Assembly: GCA_965658355.1 (NCBI GenBank)
Contig: CBFHRX010000013.1
Span: forward strand, 1 to 44,690
DNA length: 44,690 nucleotides
Source: UBA11891 sp965658355
GTDB taxonomy: Bacteria > Bacteroidota > Bacteroidia > Flavobacteriales > Flavobacteriaceae
Direction of reading: 5' to 3'
Positions 30,735 to 39,085 of this stretch are shown here, piece by piece. The notes beneath the pieces are model-generated. The model ran no database searches and was not told where the DNA came from. It was given only the letters and a program-made list of their open reading frames with translations. The position numbers were made by a program, and so were the translations under genes. The first letter of the stretch is position 1. Each line of letters begins with the position of its first letter.

Positions 30735-33201
30735 CTTACTAATCCTATTCTTTTGGGGAGCCGCTTTTATGGGGTTTTCGCAGGAATTAGTAGTTCTAGA
30801 TGCCGATAACAATATGCCTTTAGAAGCCGTAGCTGTTTTTTCAGATGACTTGATGAGAAACACGCTTACGGATGAAAATGGAGTCGCAACACTGGAGAGC
30901 TTTTCAAAAGGAGAAACACTCACTATCCAGTATTATGGCTATAAAATAGCGCAATTCAATTTTAAAGGAGAGCAACAAAGACAGCTGCTTTACTTGTCTC
31001 CTGAAGCGCAAAATTTAGAAGAAGTGATTCTTTCAGTCGCCCGATCTGCCAGCAATCGCAATGAAATCGCAGAAAAAGTAGCGGTCATAACCTCAAAAAC
31101 CATACAGAAAAATGCTGTTAGTACAGGCGCAGATCTGTTGGCGCTCACACCAGGAGTTCGAATTCAAAAATCACAAGGCGGTGGGGGAAGTCCAGTTCTT
31201 CGTGGCTTTGAGGCGAATCGTGTGTTGCTAGTAGTAGATGGAGTCCGCATGAACAATGCTATTTACCGTTCTGGGCATCTCCAAAATGCCATCACTCTTG
31301 ATCCCAATACGATTGAACGAGTCGAAATCATGTTTGGGTCTTCTTCTGTTGGCTACGGCTCCGATGCCCTAGGAGGCGTTATCCATTACTACACCAAAAC
31401 ACCTGTGTTAAATCGCGATAAAAAAGTCACGACTACTGTTTCGAGTGAATTTAACTCGGCTACTCGATCGGGACGTTATCATACTTCTGCGAGTATCAGT
31501 GAAAAAAAATGGGGAAGCTTTACGAGCTTTAGTTTCTCTGATTTTGGTGATATTCAAATGGGTAGCAATCGCTTGCATGGGTATGAAGACTGGGGATTGA
31601 GCAATTTGTATTCTGAAAACAAGGAGACTTTTTACAAAAAAAATCAAACGGTAAACGACACGCCTAATCGACAACGAAATACCGGCTACTCCCAATATGA
31701 TTTTCTGCAAAAATTTCTTTTGCAGCTCCCCAAGTCCAATCAGCTATTATTTAATATACAATACTCTACCTCATCAAATATCAATCGATTTGACAAGCTA
31801 AACGAAACAAGAGACGGCCTGCTTCGTTTTAGCGAATGGTACTATGGCCCACAACAAAGAGTTTTACTTTCAACCCAGCATAAATTTTTCCCGCTAAAAA
31901 AATGGCTCCAAAAAGGAACTCTTACAGCTGCTTACCAAAATGTATTGGAATCAAGAAACAAAAGAAAGTTTGGAAGCCTAGAACGAAACTCCCAAGAAGA
32001 GACCGTAAATGCACTCAGTCTTAATGGAGATTTTTACACACAACTCAATCGAAGACACCAACTGAGCTATGGGTTTGAGGGGGTCTACAACCATGTCTAT
32101 TCAAGAGGCTATTCGCAACTTCTAGAAACGAATGGTAATACTATCAGCAGCTTAGGGTATCCCACCACGAGCCCAAGTCGATATCCCTCCGATGGTAGCC
32201 ACACCGAAACCTACGCCCTTTATGCCAATTGGATATGGAAATACGCTCCTAAATGGACTTTTAATCTAGGAACTCGTTTTACACATTATGAACTACAAGC
32301 AGCCTGGAAAGACATTGCCTTAGTGGATGGTCTACTAGACGAAGTTCAATTAGCCCCCAATGCCTTGACTTGGACACTTGCTACTATATACAAACCTTCT
32401 GAGCGCTGGCAGTGGAATGTCTTATTGTCAAATGGTTTCAAGGCGCCAAACGTCGATGATATTGGAAAAATACGAGAAAATAATGGCGTGCTTGTTGTTC
32501 CCAATTCTTTCCTACGACCTGAATATGCTTATAATTTTGACCTGGGCTTTAACTACAAAAGCAAAAATGAAAAATTACAACTTGCTTTGAGGAATTATAT
32601 GACCCTTGTCTCTCGGCATATTGTTCGCTCTAATTACATTGTTTTTTCGGATACGACAACCCCCGATCAGAACACTGTTCTGTATGATGGAGATGAATTG
32701 CCGACAGTAGCCAATAAAAATTTAGGAGATCGATGGGTGTTTGGTTCGGCCTTAGATTCCAAAATCAGATTAAGTCCCGTTCTTGATTTTAAAGGAAACC
32801 TAACCTATACCGGAGCAGATACAAATGAGAAATACGGTCCTATGCCCTCTATCTCTCCTCTTTTTGGATCTCTCTCGCTTCGCTATTTTAAACAAGATTT
32901 TGAAATTCGCGGGCAACTTTTATTCAGTTCTGCAAAAGACCCCGATACCTATAGTTTGGGGGGCGAAGATGGGTTAGAAGAAACACCCCTGCTAGATCCC
33001 AATGCAAGCTCACTGACAGAACAATATGCAGGAACGCCTGCATGGAGTGACTTTTCCATACTAGCCAATTATCAATGGAGTCCACAACTATCAGTCAAAG
33101 CTGGCTTTGAAAACATCTTTGATATTCACTACCGTACTTTTGCCTCTGGTGTGTCTGCCCCAGGAAGAAGTTTTCGCCTTGGACTCCAGATGGATTTTTA
33201 G
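30712..33201 (+). CDS. TonB-dependent receptor, possibly heme-type
   Basis: This 829-residue outer-membrane receptor has a signal peptide (ending FMGFSQ), a carboxypeptidase regulatory-like domain (about 25-100), a plug (about 110-235, with LALTPGVRIQKSQGGGGSPVLRG and ERVEIMFGSSSVGYGSDALGG), and a barrel ending RSFRLGLQMDF. The GFKAPNVDDIGK stretch, followed about 16 residues on by PNSFLRPEYAYNFDLG, recalls the FRAP and NPNL boxes of heme/hemoglobin receptors, with changes in both. Heme or iron-protein uptake is therefore a reasonable but unproven guess. The start overlaps recO by 23 bases, and ileS begins 81 bases after the stop. Confidence 0.9.
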   Translation: MRYSNSINLLILFFWGAAFMGFSQELVVLDADNNMPLEAVAVFSDDLMRNTLTDENGVATLESFSKGETLTIQYYGYKIAQFNFKGEQQRQLLYLSPEAQNLEEVILSVARSASNRNEIAEKVAVITSKTIQKNAVSTGADLLALTPGVRIQKSQGGGGSPVLRGFEANRVLLVVDGVRMNNAIYRSGHLQNAITLDPNTIERVEIMFGSSSVGYGSDALGGVIHYYTKTPVLNRDKKVTTTVSSEFNSATRSGRYHTSASISEKKWGSFTSFSFSDFGDIQMGSNRLHGYEDWGLSNLYSENKETFYKKNQTVNDTPNRQRNTGYSQYDFLQKFLLQLPKSNQLLFNIQYSTSSNINRFDKLNETRDGLLRFSEWYYGPQQRVLLSTQHKFFPLKKWLQKGTLTAAYQNVLESRNKRKFGSLERNSQEETVNALSLNGDFYTQLNRRHQLSYGFEGVYNHVYSRGYSQLLETNGNTISSLGYPTTSPSRYPSDGSHTETYALYANWIWKYAPKWTFNLGTRFTHYELQAAWKDIALVDGLLDEVQLAPNALTWTLATIYKPSERWQWNVLLSNGFKAPNVDDIGKIRENNGVLVVPNSFLRPEYAYNFDLGFNYKSKNEKLQLALRNYMTLVSRHIVRSNYIVFSDTTTPDQNTVLYDGDELPTVANKNLGDRWVFGSALDSKIRLSPVLDFKGNLTYTGADTNEKYGPMPSISPLFGSLSLRYFKQDFEIRGQLLFSSAKDPDTYSLGGEDGLEETPLLDPNASSLTEQYAGTPAWSDFSILANYQWSPQLSVKAGFENIFDIHYRTFASGVSAPGRSFRLGLQMDF

Positions 33202-33282
33202 CGATTTTATTTCAAATTTCATTCACGGGAATTCTACTCGAAAATCATTATTTTCGCATGCGAGCGAAAAAATCGCAAACCC

Positions 33283-36200
33283 ATGGCATTCAAGGAATAC
33301 AAACGATTCGATTTACCCAAAGTAGCAGAAGAGATTTTGGACTTTTGGGAAACGGAAGGGATCTTCGAAAAAAGTATTAGCACACGAGAAGGAAAGCCCC
33401 CTTTTGTTTTTTATGAAGGCCCCCCTTCGGCAAACGGAATGCCTGGAATACATCACGTAATGGCCCGTGCTATTAAAGATATTTTTTGCCGCTACAAAAC
33501 CCAAAAAGGGTACCAAGTTAAAAGGAAAGCAGGATGGGATACACACGGTCTTCCTGTTGAATTAGGGGTCGAAAAAGAATTGGGAATTACCAAAGATGAG
33601 ATTGGAAAATCCATCAGCGTAGAAGAGTACAACGAAGCCTGTAAAAAAGCCGTTATGCGCTATACCGATGTATGGAACCAGCTGACCCTGAAAATGGGCT
33701 ATTGGGTAGATATGGAAGATCCCTATATCACCTATAGATCTAAGTATATCGAAAGTGTCTGGTGGTTACTGAAGCAAATTCACGAGAAAGGCTTATTGTA
33801 CAAAGGCTATACGATACAGCCCTATTCACCTAAAGCTGGAACAGGTCTTAGCTCGCATGAATTAAACCAGCCGGGAACCTATAGAGATGTCACTGACACC
33901 ACTGTCACAGCTATGTTTGAGACACTGGCTGATAGCTTGCCCAAAAAGCTTGCCAGTGAGCACGCTTTATACATTCTTGCCTGGACGACAACTCCATGGA
34001 CACTTCCTTCCAATACAGCACTTACTGTTGGGCCTAAAATTGAGTATGTGGTCGTTAGTACGTACAATCAATACACACATCTCCCCATACGGGTTCTCCT
34101 TGCCAAAGCCTTGGTGGGGAAACAGTTCGGAAAAAAATACACCGCCGTCGAAACAGAGGCTGATTTGTCAGCTTATGAAGAAGGACAAAAACAAATCCCA
34201 TATTGGGTGGGTGCCGAAATGAAAGGAAGCGAATTGGTTGGTATTCGCTACGAGCAACTGTGGGAAGAAAGTCCGCTCCCCACTGAAAATCCACAAGATG
34301 CCTTCCGCGTCATTTCAGGAGATTTTGTAACGACTGAAGACGGAACGGGGATCGTACATACGGCTCCTACTTTTGGCGCTGACGATGCAAAAGTAGCCTT
34401 AGAAGCAAAACCACCCGTACCGCCCTTACGGGTAGAAGATGAAAATGGGAACCTGGTACCCTTAGTAGATTTACAAGGAAAGTTTAGAAAAGAACTAGGC
34501 CCCTTAGGCAATAAATTTGTTAAAAACGAGTATTACCCTGAAGGCGAAGCACCAGAAAAATCGGTGGATGTCGAAATTGCCATTCGGTTAAAAGAACGCA
34601 ATCGAGCGTTTAAAGTCGAAAAATATGTGCACTCTTACCCCAACTGTTGGCGAACCGATAAGCCTGTTTTGTATTACCCTTTAGATTCTTGGTTCGTCAA
34701 AATGACACAGGTCAGAGAACGAATGGTTCAGCTGAATCAGGAAATCAACTGGAAACCAAAATCAACGGGGGAAGGTCGGTTTGGAAATTGGCTCCAAAAT
34801 GCTAATGATTGGAATTTATCACGCTCTCGTTTTTGGGGGATTCCCTTGCCTATTTGGCGCTCAGAAGACGGGAAACAAATAAAAGTGATCGGCTCAATGG
34901 AAGACTTTATCGAAGAAATCCAAAAAGCCCAGGCTGCCGGTATTCAATCTGTAAATCCTTTTGACGGTTTTGAGGTCGGTAACTTTGAGGAAGCCAACTA
35001 TGAAAAAATAGACCTGCACAAAAATACGGTAGACGCCATTACTCTAGTAGGAGACGACGGAAGTACTCCGCTATATCGGGAAAGTGACCTCATTGATGTT
35101 TGGTTTGATTCGGGATCAATGCCTTATGCACAATGGCATTACCCTTTTGAAAATAAAGACAAAATAGACGGCGGATCCTCCTTCCCGGCAGACTATATTG
35201 CAGAAGGAGTCGATCAAACAAGGGGCTGGTTTTATACACTCCACGCGATTGGAACTCTTGTTTTTGATCAAATTGCCTATAAGAATGTTGTCTCCAACGG
35301 GCTGGTTCTTGACAAGAATGGGCAAAAAATGTCTAAAAGACTTGGCAATGCTGCTGACCCATTTGAAACACTTGACAAGTACGGCCCAGATGCCACGCGC
35401 TGGTACATGATCTCTAATGCCAATCCTTGGGACAATCTGAAATTTGATCTGGAAGGAATAGAGGAGGTGCAACGGAAATTCTTTGGGACCCTTTACAACA
35501 CCTATTCCTTTTTTAGCCTTTACAGTAATATTGACGGTTTTCGATACCAAGAAGCCACAATCCCACTTCCAGATAGAACAGAACTAGACCGTTGGATACT
35601 GTCAGAATTAAACTCCTTAATCGCAATTGTCGATGAGGCCTTTACCGATTATGAACCTACGAAAGCAGCACGTGCTATTTCAGATTTCGTGCAAGAAAAA
35701 GTAAGCAATTGGTACGTTCGCTTAAACAGACGCCGTTTCTGGAAAGGCAGCTATGGTCCTGATAAAATTGCCGCCTATCAAACCCTCTTTGAATGCTTGC
35801 TTGCAATCGCCAAGCTCGCGGCTCCCATTGCGCCTTTTTATTCAGATCGTCTCTACAAAGACCTTGTGGCCCATACAGATTACGAAACATACAGTTCTGT
35901 TCATATTAGTGATTTTCCAAAACCGCAACCCGATTGTATTGATAGCGATTTAGAGGCGCGTATCAACAAAGCCCGTTTGATTGTGTCATTGGGACTATCA
36001 CTACGAAAAAAAGAGCAGATTAAAGTTCGGCAACCGCTACAGAAATTAATGATTCCTGTGAAAAATGAGGCCGAACGTCTACAGTTAACTTCTATTGCCA
36101 ATCAAATTAAAACTGAAATAAACGTTAAGGAAATAGAACTTCTGGATGACGCAAGTGCCATATTAGTCAAAGAAATAAAACCCAATTTTAAGAATTTAGG

Positions 36201-36687
36201 GCCCCGCTTTGGAAAGGAAATGCGTTTTGTAGCAGAGGCCATCAAAAATCTTAACGACACTCAAATCAGCACCCTTGAAAAACAAGGTCAGTTGGAGGTT
36301 GTTGTCAACGAAAAAAATATTATTTTAGGAGGCTCAGATGTTGAAATCAGTACCAAAGATATTGAAGGTTGGTTGATTGCTTCAGGAAATGGAACGACTG
36401 TAGCGCTCGACAGTACCCTTAATCAAGTACTTATTGAAGAAGGAATCGCCAGAGAGTTGGTCAATCGTATTCAGAATTTGAGAAAAGATGCGGGACTCGA
36501 AGTCACCGACAAGATTGCTGTTGAAATCCAACAGCATGAAGAGCTTGAAAAAGCTGTTTCGAATAATAAGGGGTATATCATGGAAGAAACCTTAAGCGAT
36601 GAATTAAAATTTGTTGCTGCCCTAAAAGAAGGAAACCCCCTTTCATTCGATCAAATTGATACACAAATTAACCTACGAAAACTGTAG
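33283..36687 (+). CDS. ileS: isoleucyl-tRNA synthetase
   Basis: This 1134-residue enzyme charges tRNA-Ile. The HIGH-equivalent motif is PSANGMPGIHH (48-58). The CP1 editing domain follows (for example LAWTTTPWTLPSNTAL near 225 and the SGDFVTTEDGTGIVHTAPTFGADD region near 350). KMSKR is in LDKNGQKMSKRLGN near residue 685, and an anticodon-binding helical region fills the rest. It is longer than the E. coli enzyme (938). The length, KMSKR in place of KMSKS, and lack of a C-terminal CxxC zinc finger fit the eukaryote-like type 2 IleRS, a type known to tolerate mupirocin. The leader contains TTTCGC-ATGCGA-GCGAAA (33249-33266), a short hairpin of unknown role. A DksA-like gene starts 2 bases downstream. 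Confidence 0.97.
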   Translation: MAFKEYKRFDLPKVAEEILDFWETEGIFEKSISTREGKPPFVFYEGPPSANGMPGIHHVMARAIKDIFCRYKTQKGYQVKRKAGWDTHGLPVELGVEKELGITKDEIGKSISVEEYNEACKKAVMRYTDVWNQLTLKMGYWVDMEDPYITYRSKYIESVWWLLKQIHEKGLLYKGYTIQPYSPKAGTGLSSHELNQPGTYRDVTDTTVTAMFETLADSLPKKLASEHALYILAWTTTPWTLPSNTALTVGPKIEYVVVSTYNQYTHLPIRVLLAKALVGKQFGKKYTAVETEADLSAYEEGQKQIPYWVGAEMKGSELVGIRYEQLWEESPLPTENPQDAFRVISGDFVTTEDGTGIVHTAPTFGADDAKVALEAKPPVPPLRVEDENGNLVPLVDLQGKFRKELGPLGNKFVKNEYYPEGEAPEKSVDVEIAIRLKERNRAFKVEKYVHSYPNCWRTDKPVLYYPLDSWFVKMTQVRERMVQLNQEINWKPKSTGEGRFGNWLQNANDWNLSRSRFWGIPLPIWRSEDGKQIKVIGSMEDFIEEIQKAQAAGIQSVNPFDGFEVGNFEEANYEKIDLHKNTVDAITLVGDDGSTPLYRESDLIDVWFDSGSMPYAQWHYPFENKDKIDGGSSFPADYIAEGVDQTRGWFYTLHAIGTLVFDQIAYKNVVSNGLVLDKNGQKMSKRLGNAADPFETLDKYGPDATRWYMISNANPWDNLKFDLEGIEEVQRKFFGTLYNTYSFFSLYSNIDGFRYQEATIPLPDRTELDRWILSELNSLIAIVDEAFTDYEPTKAARAISDFVQEKVSNWYVRLNRRRFWKGSYGPDKIAAYQTLFECLLAIAKLAAPIAPFYSDRLYKDLVAHTDYETYSSVHISDFPKPQPDCIDSDLEARINKARLIVSLGLSLRKKEQIKVRQPLQKLMIPVKNEAERLQLTSIANQIKTEINVKEIELLDDASAILVKEIKPNFKNLGPRFGKEMRFVAEAIKNLNDTQISTLEKQGQLEVVVNEKNIILGGSDVEISTKDIEGWLIASGNGTTVALDSTLNQVLIEEGIARELVNRIQNLRKDAGLEVTDKIAVEIQQHEELEKAVSNNKGYIMEETLSDELKFVAALKEGNPLSFDQIDTQINLRKL

Positions 36688-36689
36688 TC

Positions 36690-37073
36690 ATGGAAGAAAA
36701 ATTAAAAAAACGATTTACGGATTCAGAACTGCAAGAGTTTAAAGAACTGATAGAAGAAAAGATTGTAAAAGCAAAATCTGACCTGGAGTTGCTAAAAAGT
36801 GCTTATATGAATGATGGGAATAATGGTACGGATGACACCTCACCTACCTTCAAAGCTTTTGAGGAAGGCTCAGAGACCATGTCAAAAGAAGCCAATACCC
36901 AGCTGGCGATTCGCCAAGAAAAATTCATACGAGATCTTAAAAATGCGTTAATTCGTATTGAGAATAAAACCTACGGGATATGCCGCGTTACAGGCAAACT
37001 CATCAATAAGCAACGCTTATTGCTAGTCCCCCACGCTACGTTGAGTATCGAAGCCAAAAATATTCAAAAATAA
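36690..37073 (+). CDS. TraR/DksA-family protein with degenerate zinc finger
   Basis: This 127-residue protein has a coiled-coil N-terminal half (about 10-90) and the C-terminal family block TYGICRVTGKLINKQRLLLVPHATLSIEAKN. Canonical DksA has four zinc cysteines; here only Cys98 remains, with the partners replaced (CRVT, VPHA). This form is usual in Bacteroidota. DksA relatives bind the secondary channel of RNA polymerase and alter promoter choice; whether this one does is unknown. It lies 2 bases after ileS. Its TAA stop overlaps ATA, the likely start of the next gene, as ATAA. Confidence 0.88.
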   Translation: MEEKLKKRFTDSELQEFKELIEEKIVKAKSDLELLKSAYMNDGNNGTDDTSPTFKAFEEGSETMSKEANTQLAIRQEKFIRDLKNALIRIENKTYGICRVTGKLINKQRLLLVPHATLSIEAKNIQK

Positions 37074-37684
37074 GACGGCTTTTCTTTGGTGCCTTTCTGG
37101 TCTTTAGCTGCTACTTGCGAGCACAAGCTGTCTTTACAAAATCTTGGGTAGCAGCCGATGCCGAACACATTACAATCGAACTCCCGTTCTCGGCTTCCTT
37201 TGAATTGTCAAATACGGAAGATAACAGCATCCAACTTCAGTATTTTTCTGAAGGTGAATACCAAGAACAATTGGGCATTAAAAGCCAAATAGAAGACGGC
37301 ATACTTTTTCTTAGAGAATACTTGAATCCCTTATTCAGAGCTCCGAATGACAAACTTGGAGCTCATAAAGTGATCGCAACCAAACTTTACTTATCCGTCC
37401 CAAAAAACAGCACTGTCCACCTTAAAATGCAACAAGGTTTGCTAAAAGCAAGTGGTGAATTCAGTCAGCTTCAACTAGCTCTTTATAGCGGAGAATGCCA
37501 ATTGAATTTAGAAAATACCTCGGGTCTTTTTAAAAGTGAATTTGCCCGGCTCGTTCTCCATTCTAAACAAATGCAAGTAAGGCAGCTCCCCTCAGGGAAA
37601 CCCTTAGCTTGCAGCAACTCAAAAAGTGAGGCCCAATTTGAAATAATCACAGAACGAAACACTGTGGATTGTTTTCCTCGCTGA
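37070..37684 (+). CDS. secreted protein of unknown function with probable ATA start
   Basis: The first conventional start codon in this frame is TTG at 37115, which would give a 189-residue protein starting MRAQAVF without a signal peptide. The frame is open further upstream and from ATA at 37070 reads (M)RRLFFGAFLVFSCYLRAQA, a textbook signal peptide cleaved near AQA. The ATA overlaps the stop of the DksA-like gene as ATAA, the same geometry as the ATGA and TTGA couplings elsewhere in this window. I therefore extend the gene to 204 residues. The mature part is strand-rich with features such as VHLKMQQGLLKASGEFSQLQLALYSG, suggesting a beta-helix or DUF4097-like fold. The function is unknown. 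A small sequence error that destroyed an ATG is an alternative. Confidence 0.65.
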   Translation: MRRLFFGAFLVFSCYLRAQAVFTKSWVAADAEHITIELPFSASFELSNTEDNSIQLQYFSEGEYQEQLGIKSQIEDGILFLREYLNPLFRAPNDKLGAHKVIATKLYLSVPKNSTVHLKMQQGLLKASGEFSQLQLALYSGECQLNLENTSGLFKSEFARLVLHSKQMQVRQLPSGKPLACSNSKSEAQFEIITERNTVDCFPR

Positions 37685-37698
37685 TATGTGTATTTTTG
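37669..37698 (+). promoter_or_regulatory. promoter of lspA
   Basis: TTG (37669-37671), a 19-base spacer and TATTTTTG (37691-37698) match the Bacteroidota promoter TTG-N19-TAnnTTTG exactly. The -7 element ends 16 bases before the lspA ATG. It is the best promoter in the window. Confidence 0.75.
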
Positions 37699-37714
37699 AA
37701 TTCATTTTCTACTC

Positions 37715-38368
37715 ATGATCAAACTATCCTTGCGACCCATAAATGGCATCACAGCCCTTCTTTTTATTGGGCTTTTACTGGTTGTGGACCAATGGATAAA
37801 AGTATCTATCAAACTCCATTACCCCCTAACGCTCTATGGGCAAGAGGCCATTGTAGACTGGGGCTTTTTTAAATTGATGTTTGTAGAAAATAAAGGGATG
37901 GCCATGGGTACACGGCTGGACACTTTTTTCCCTTTTCTATCCGAACAAACCGCTAAATTACTGTTGACGAGTTTTCGTTTGGTGGCAATTTGTGGTTTGG
38001 GATATTGGTTGTGGGATACCCTAAGGCAACAAAATAAAACACTCCTCCCGATAGCCTTATGCCTAATTTTTGCTGGGGCTTTGGGCAATATTATAGACTC
38101 TGTTTTTTATGGGGTCCTTTTCACAAATAGTTACGGACAAGTCGCAAGCTGGGCTACTGATGGTGGCTATGCGCCTTTTTTCTTTGGTCATGTTGTAGAC
38201 ATGTTTCAGTTTCCGCTAATAGAATGGACATGGCCCTCTTGGATGCCTTGGGTAGGAGGCGAAAAGTATTTGTTTTTTGAATATATTTTTAATGCTGCAG
38301 ATTCTTGGATTACGATTGGTGTCGGAATCCTCCTTTTCTTCAATAAAAAGATTTTTGAAACACGCTAG
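37715..38368 (+). CDS. lspA: signal peptidase II (lipoprotein)
   Basis: This 217-residue inner-membrane aspartic protease removes signal peptides from prolipoproteins such as those in this window. It has four membrane segments. The conserved sites are VVDQWIK (24-29), FVENKGMAMG (56-65), GALGNIIDSVFYG (121-133), and the catalytic aspartates Asp162 (HVVDMFQF) and Asp196 (FNAADSWI). The enterobacterial enzyme has about 165 residues; the extra length lies mostly between GNIID and NAAD (about 130-190) and is typical of Bacteroidota. It has its own promoter. The ileS-lspA association is common in bacteria. The last 4 bases overlap the end of the convergent gene. Confidence 0.96.
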   Translation: MIKLSLRPINGITALLFIGLLLVVDQWIKVSIKLHYPLTLYGQEAIVDWGFFKLMFVENKGMAMGTRLDTFFPFLSEQTAKLLLTSFRLVAICGLGYWLWDTLRQQNKTLLPIALCLIFAGALGNIIDSVFYGVLFTNSYGQVASWATDGGYAPFFFGHVVDMFQFPLIEWTWPSWMPWVGGEKYLFFEYIFNAADSWITIGVGILLFFNKKIFETR

Positions 38369-38931
38369 TGATTAAAATTCCATTGCCCCCCTTGAGTTAG
38401 ATACATATCGAGCCCAATATCGGTCGCCGCTACATCCTCTATTTTTTTTAGAGGTGGGAAAAACCCCAGCCCTATTGTCAAAACATGGCTATTGCATGTG
38501 GCTAAAAACCGATCGTAAAAACCTTTTCCATACCCTACTCTTTGCCCGCGCTCGTCAATTGCTAAAAGCGGCACGAGGACAACATCTAGTTGCTGGGGTA
38601 AAATCATTTCCCCTGCTTCTGGTTCGGGTATTCCCCAAGCATTGAGCGTCATTTTTGTTGTAGGGTCCCAGAGGGAATGCGCAAGTTCATAAGGGCCTAT
38701 TATCTTGGGAACTACCGCTTTTTTATCCAGGCTCCAAAGTTCTTTTACTAAAGGATAGGTGTCTACTTCTACTTGCTTTTTTGAGGATGCAAAAAGATGA
38801 ATGTACTGATGTTCAACAGTCAGGTTTTGGAGGACTCGCTCTCTTATCTTTTCACTCCATACTGTAAGCTCTTGCTTGGAAAGTCCTTTCCTTTTTTCAA
38901 GATATAGCTGACGAATCTCTCTTTTTTTCAC
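38365..38931 (-). CDS. 5-formyltetrahydrofolate cyclo-ligase
   Basis: This 188-residue cytoplasmic enzyme uses ATP to convert 5-formyltetrahydrofolate to 5,10-methenyltetrahydrofolate. The diagnostic motif RVGYGKGFYDRFL lies at 131-143, the N-terminus KKREIRQLYLEKRKGLS is the usual Arg/Lys-rich start, and PLLAIDERGQRVG is the conserved core. The start is GTG at 38931. The gene is alone on the minus strand, convergent with lspA (4-base overlap) and divergent from the T9SS substrate gene. No perfect -7 element was found upstream. Confidence 0.94.
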   Translation of the reverse strand: MKKREIRQLYLEKRKGLSKQELTVWSEKIRERVLQNLTVEHQYIHLFASSKKQVEVDTYPLVKELWSLDKKAVVPKIIGPYELAHSLWDPTTKMTLNAWGIPEPEAGEMILPQQLDVVLVPLLAIDERGQRVGYGKGFYDRFLATCNSHVLTIGLGFFPPLKKIEDVAATDIGLDMYLTQGGQWNFNH

Positions 38932-39085
38932 GTCTACAAGCTACATATTTCTACCAAATTGCGCTCCTTTACTCCTCTATTTCGTTGCTAAAAAAGCTTC
39001 AAAATAGCTTCTTTTTATGTCTTTGGACTCAGGCGCTATAGGGCTGTTAAATTTTTGTACTTTTATAAGACCCAATCTTACTGCT

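Noticed and set aside
33202..33282. T-box or other riboswitch upstream of ileS
   Set aside because: The leader is only 81 bases, has no T-box core sequence and no terminator; T-boxes are not expected in this phylum.
35116..35550. 144-residue minus-strand ORF inside ileS
   Set aside because: It is an antisense frame within a highly conserved gene, with no promoter and no family-like motifs.
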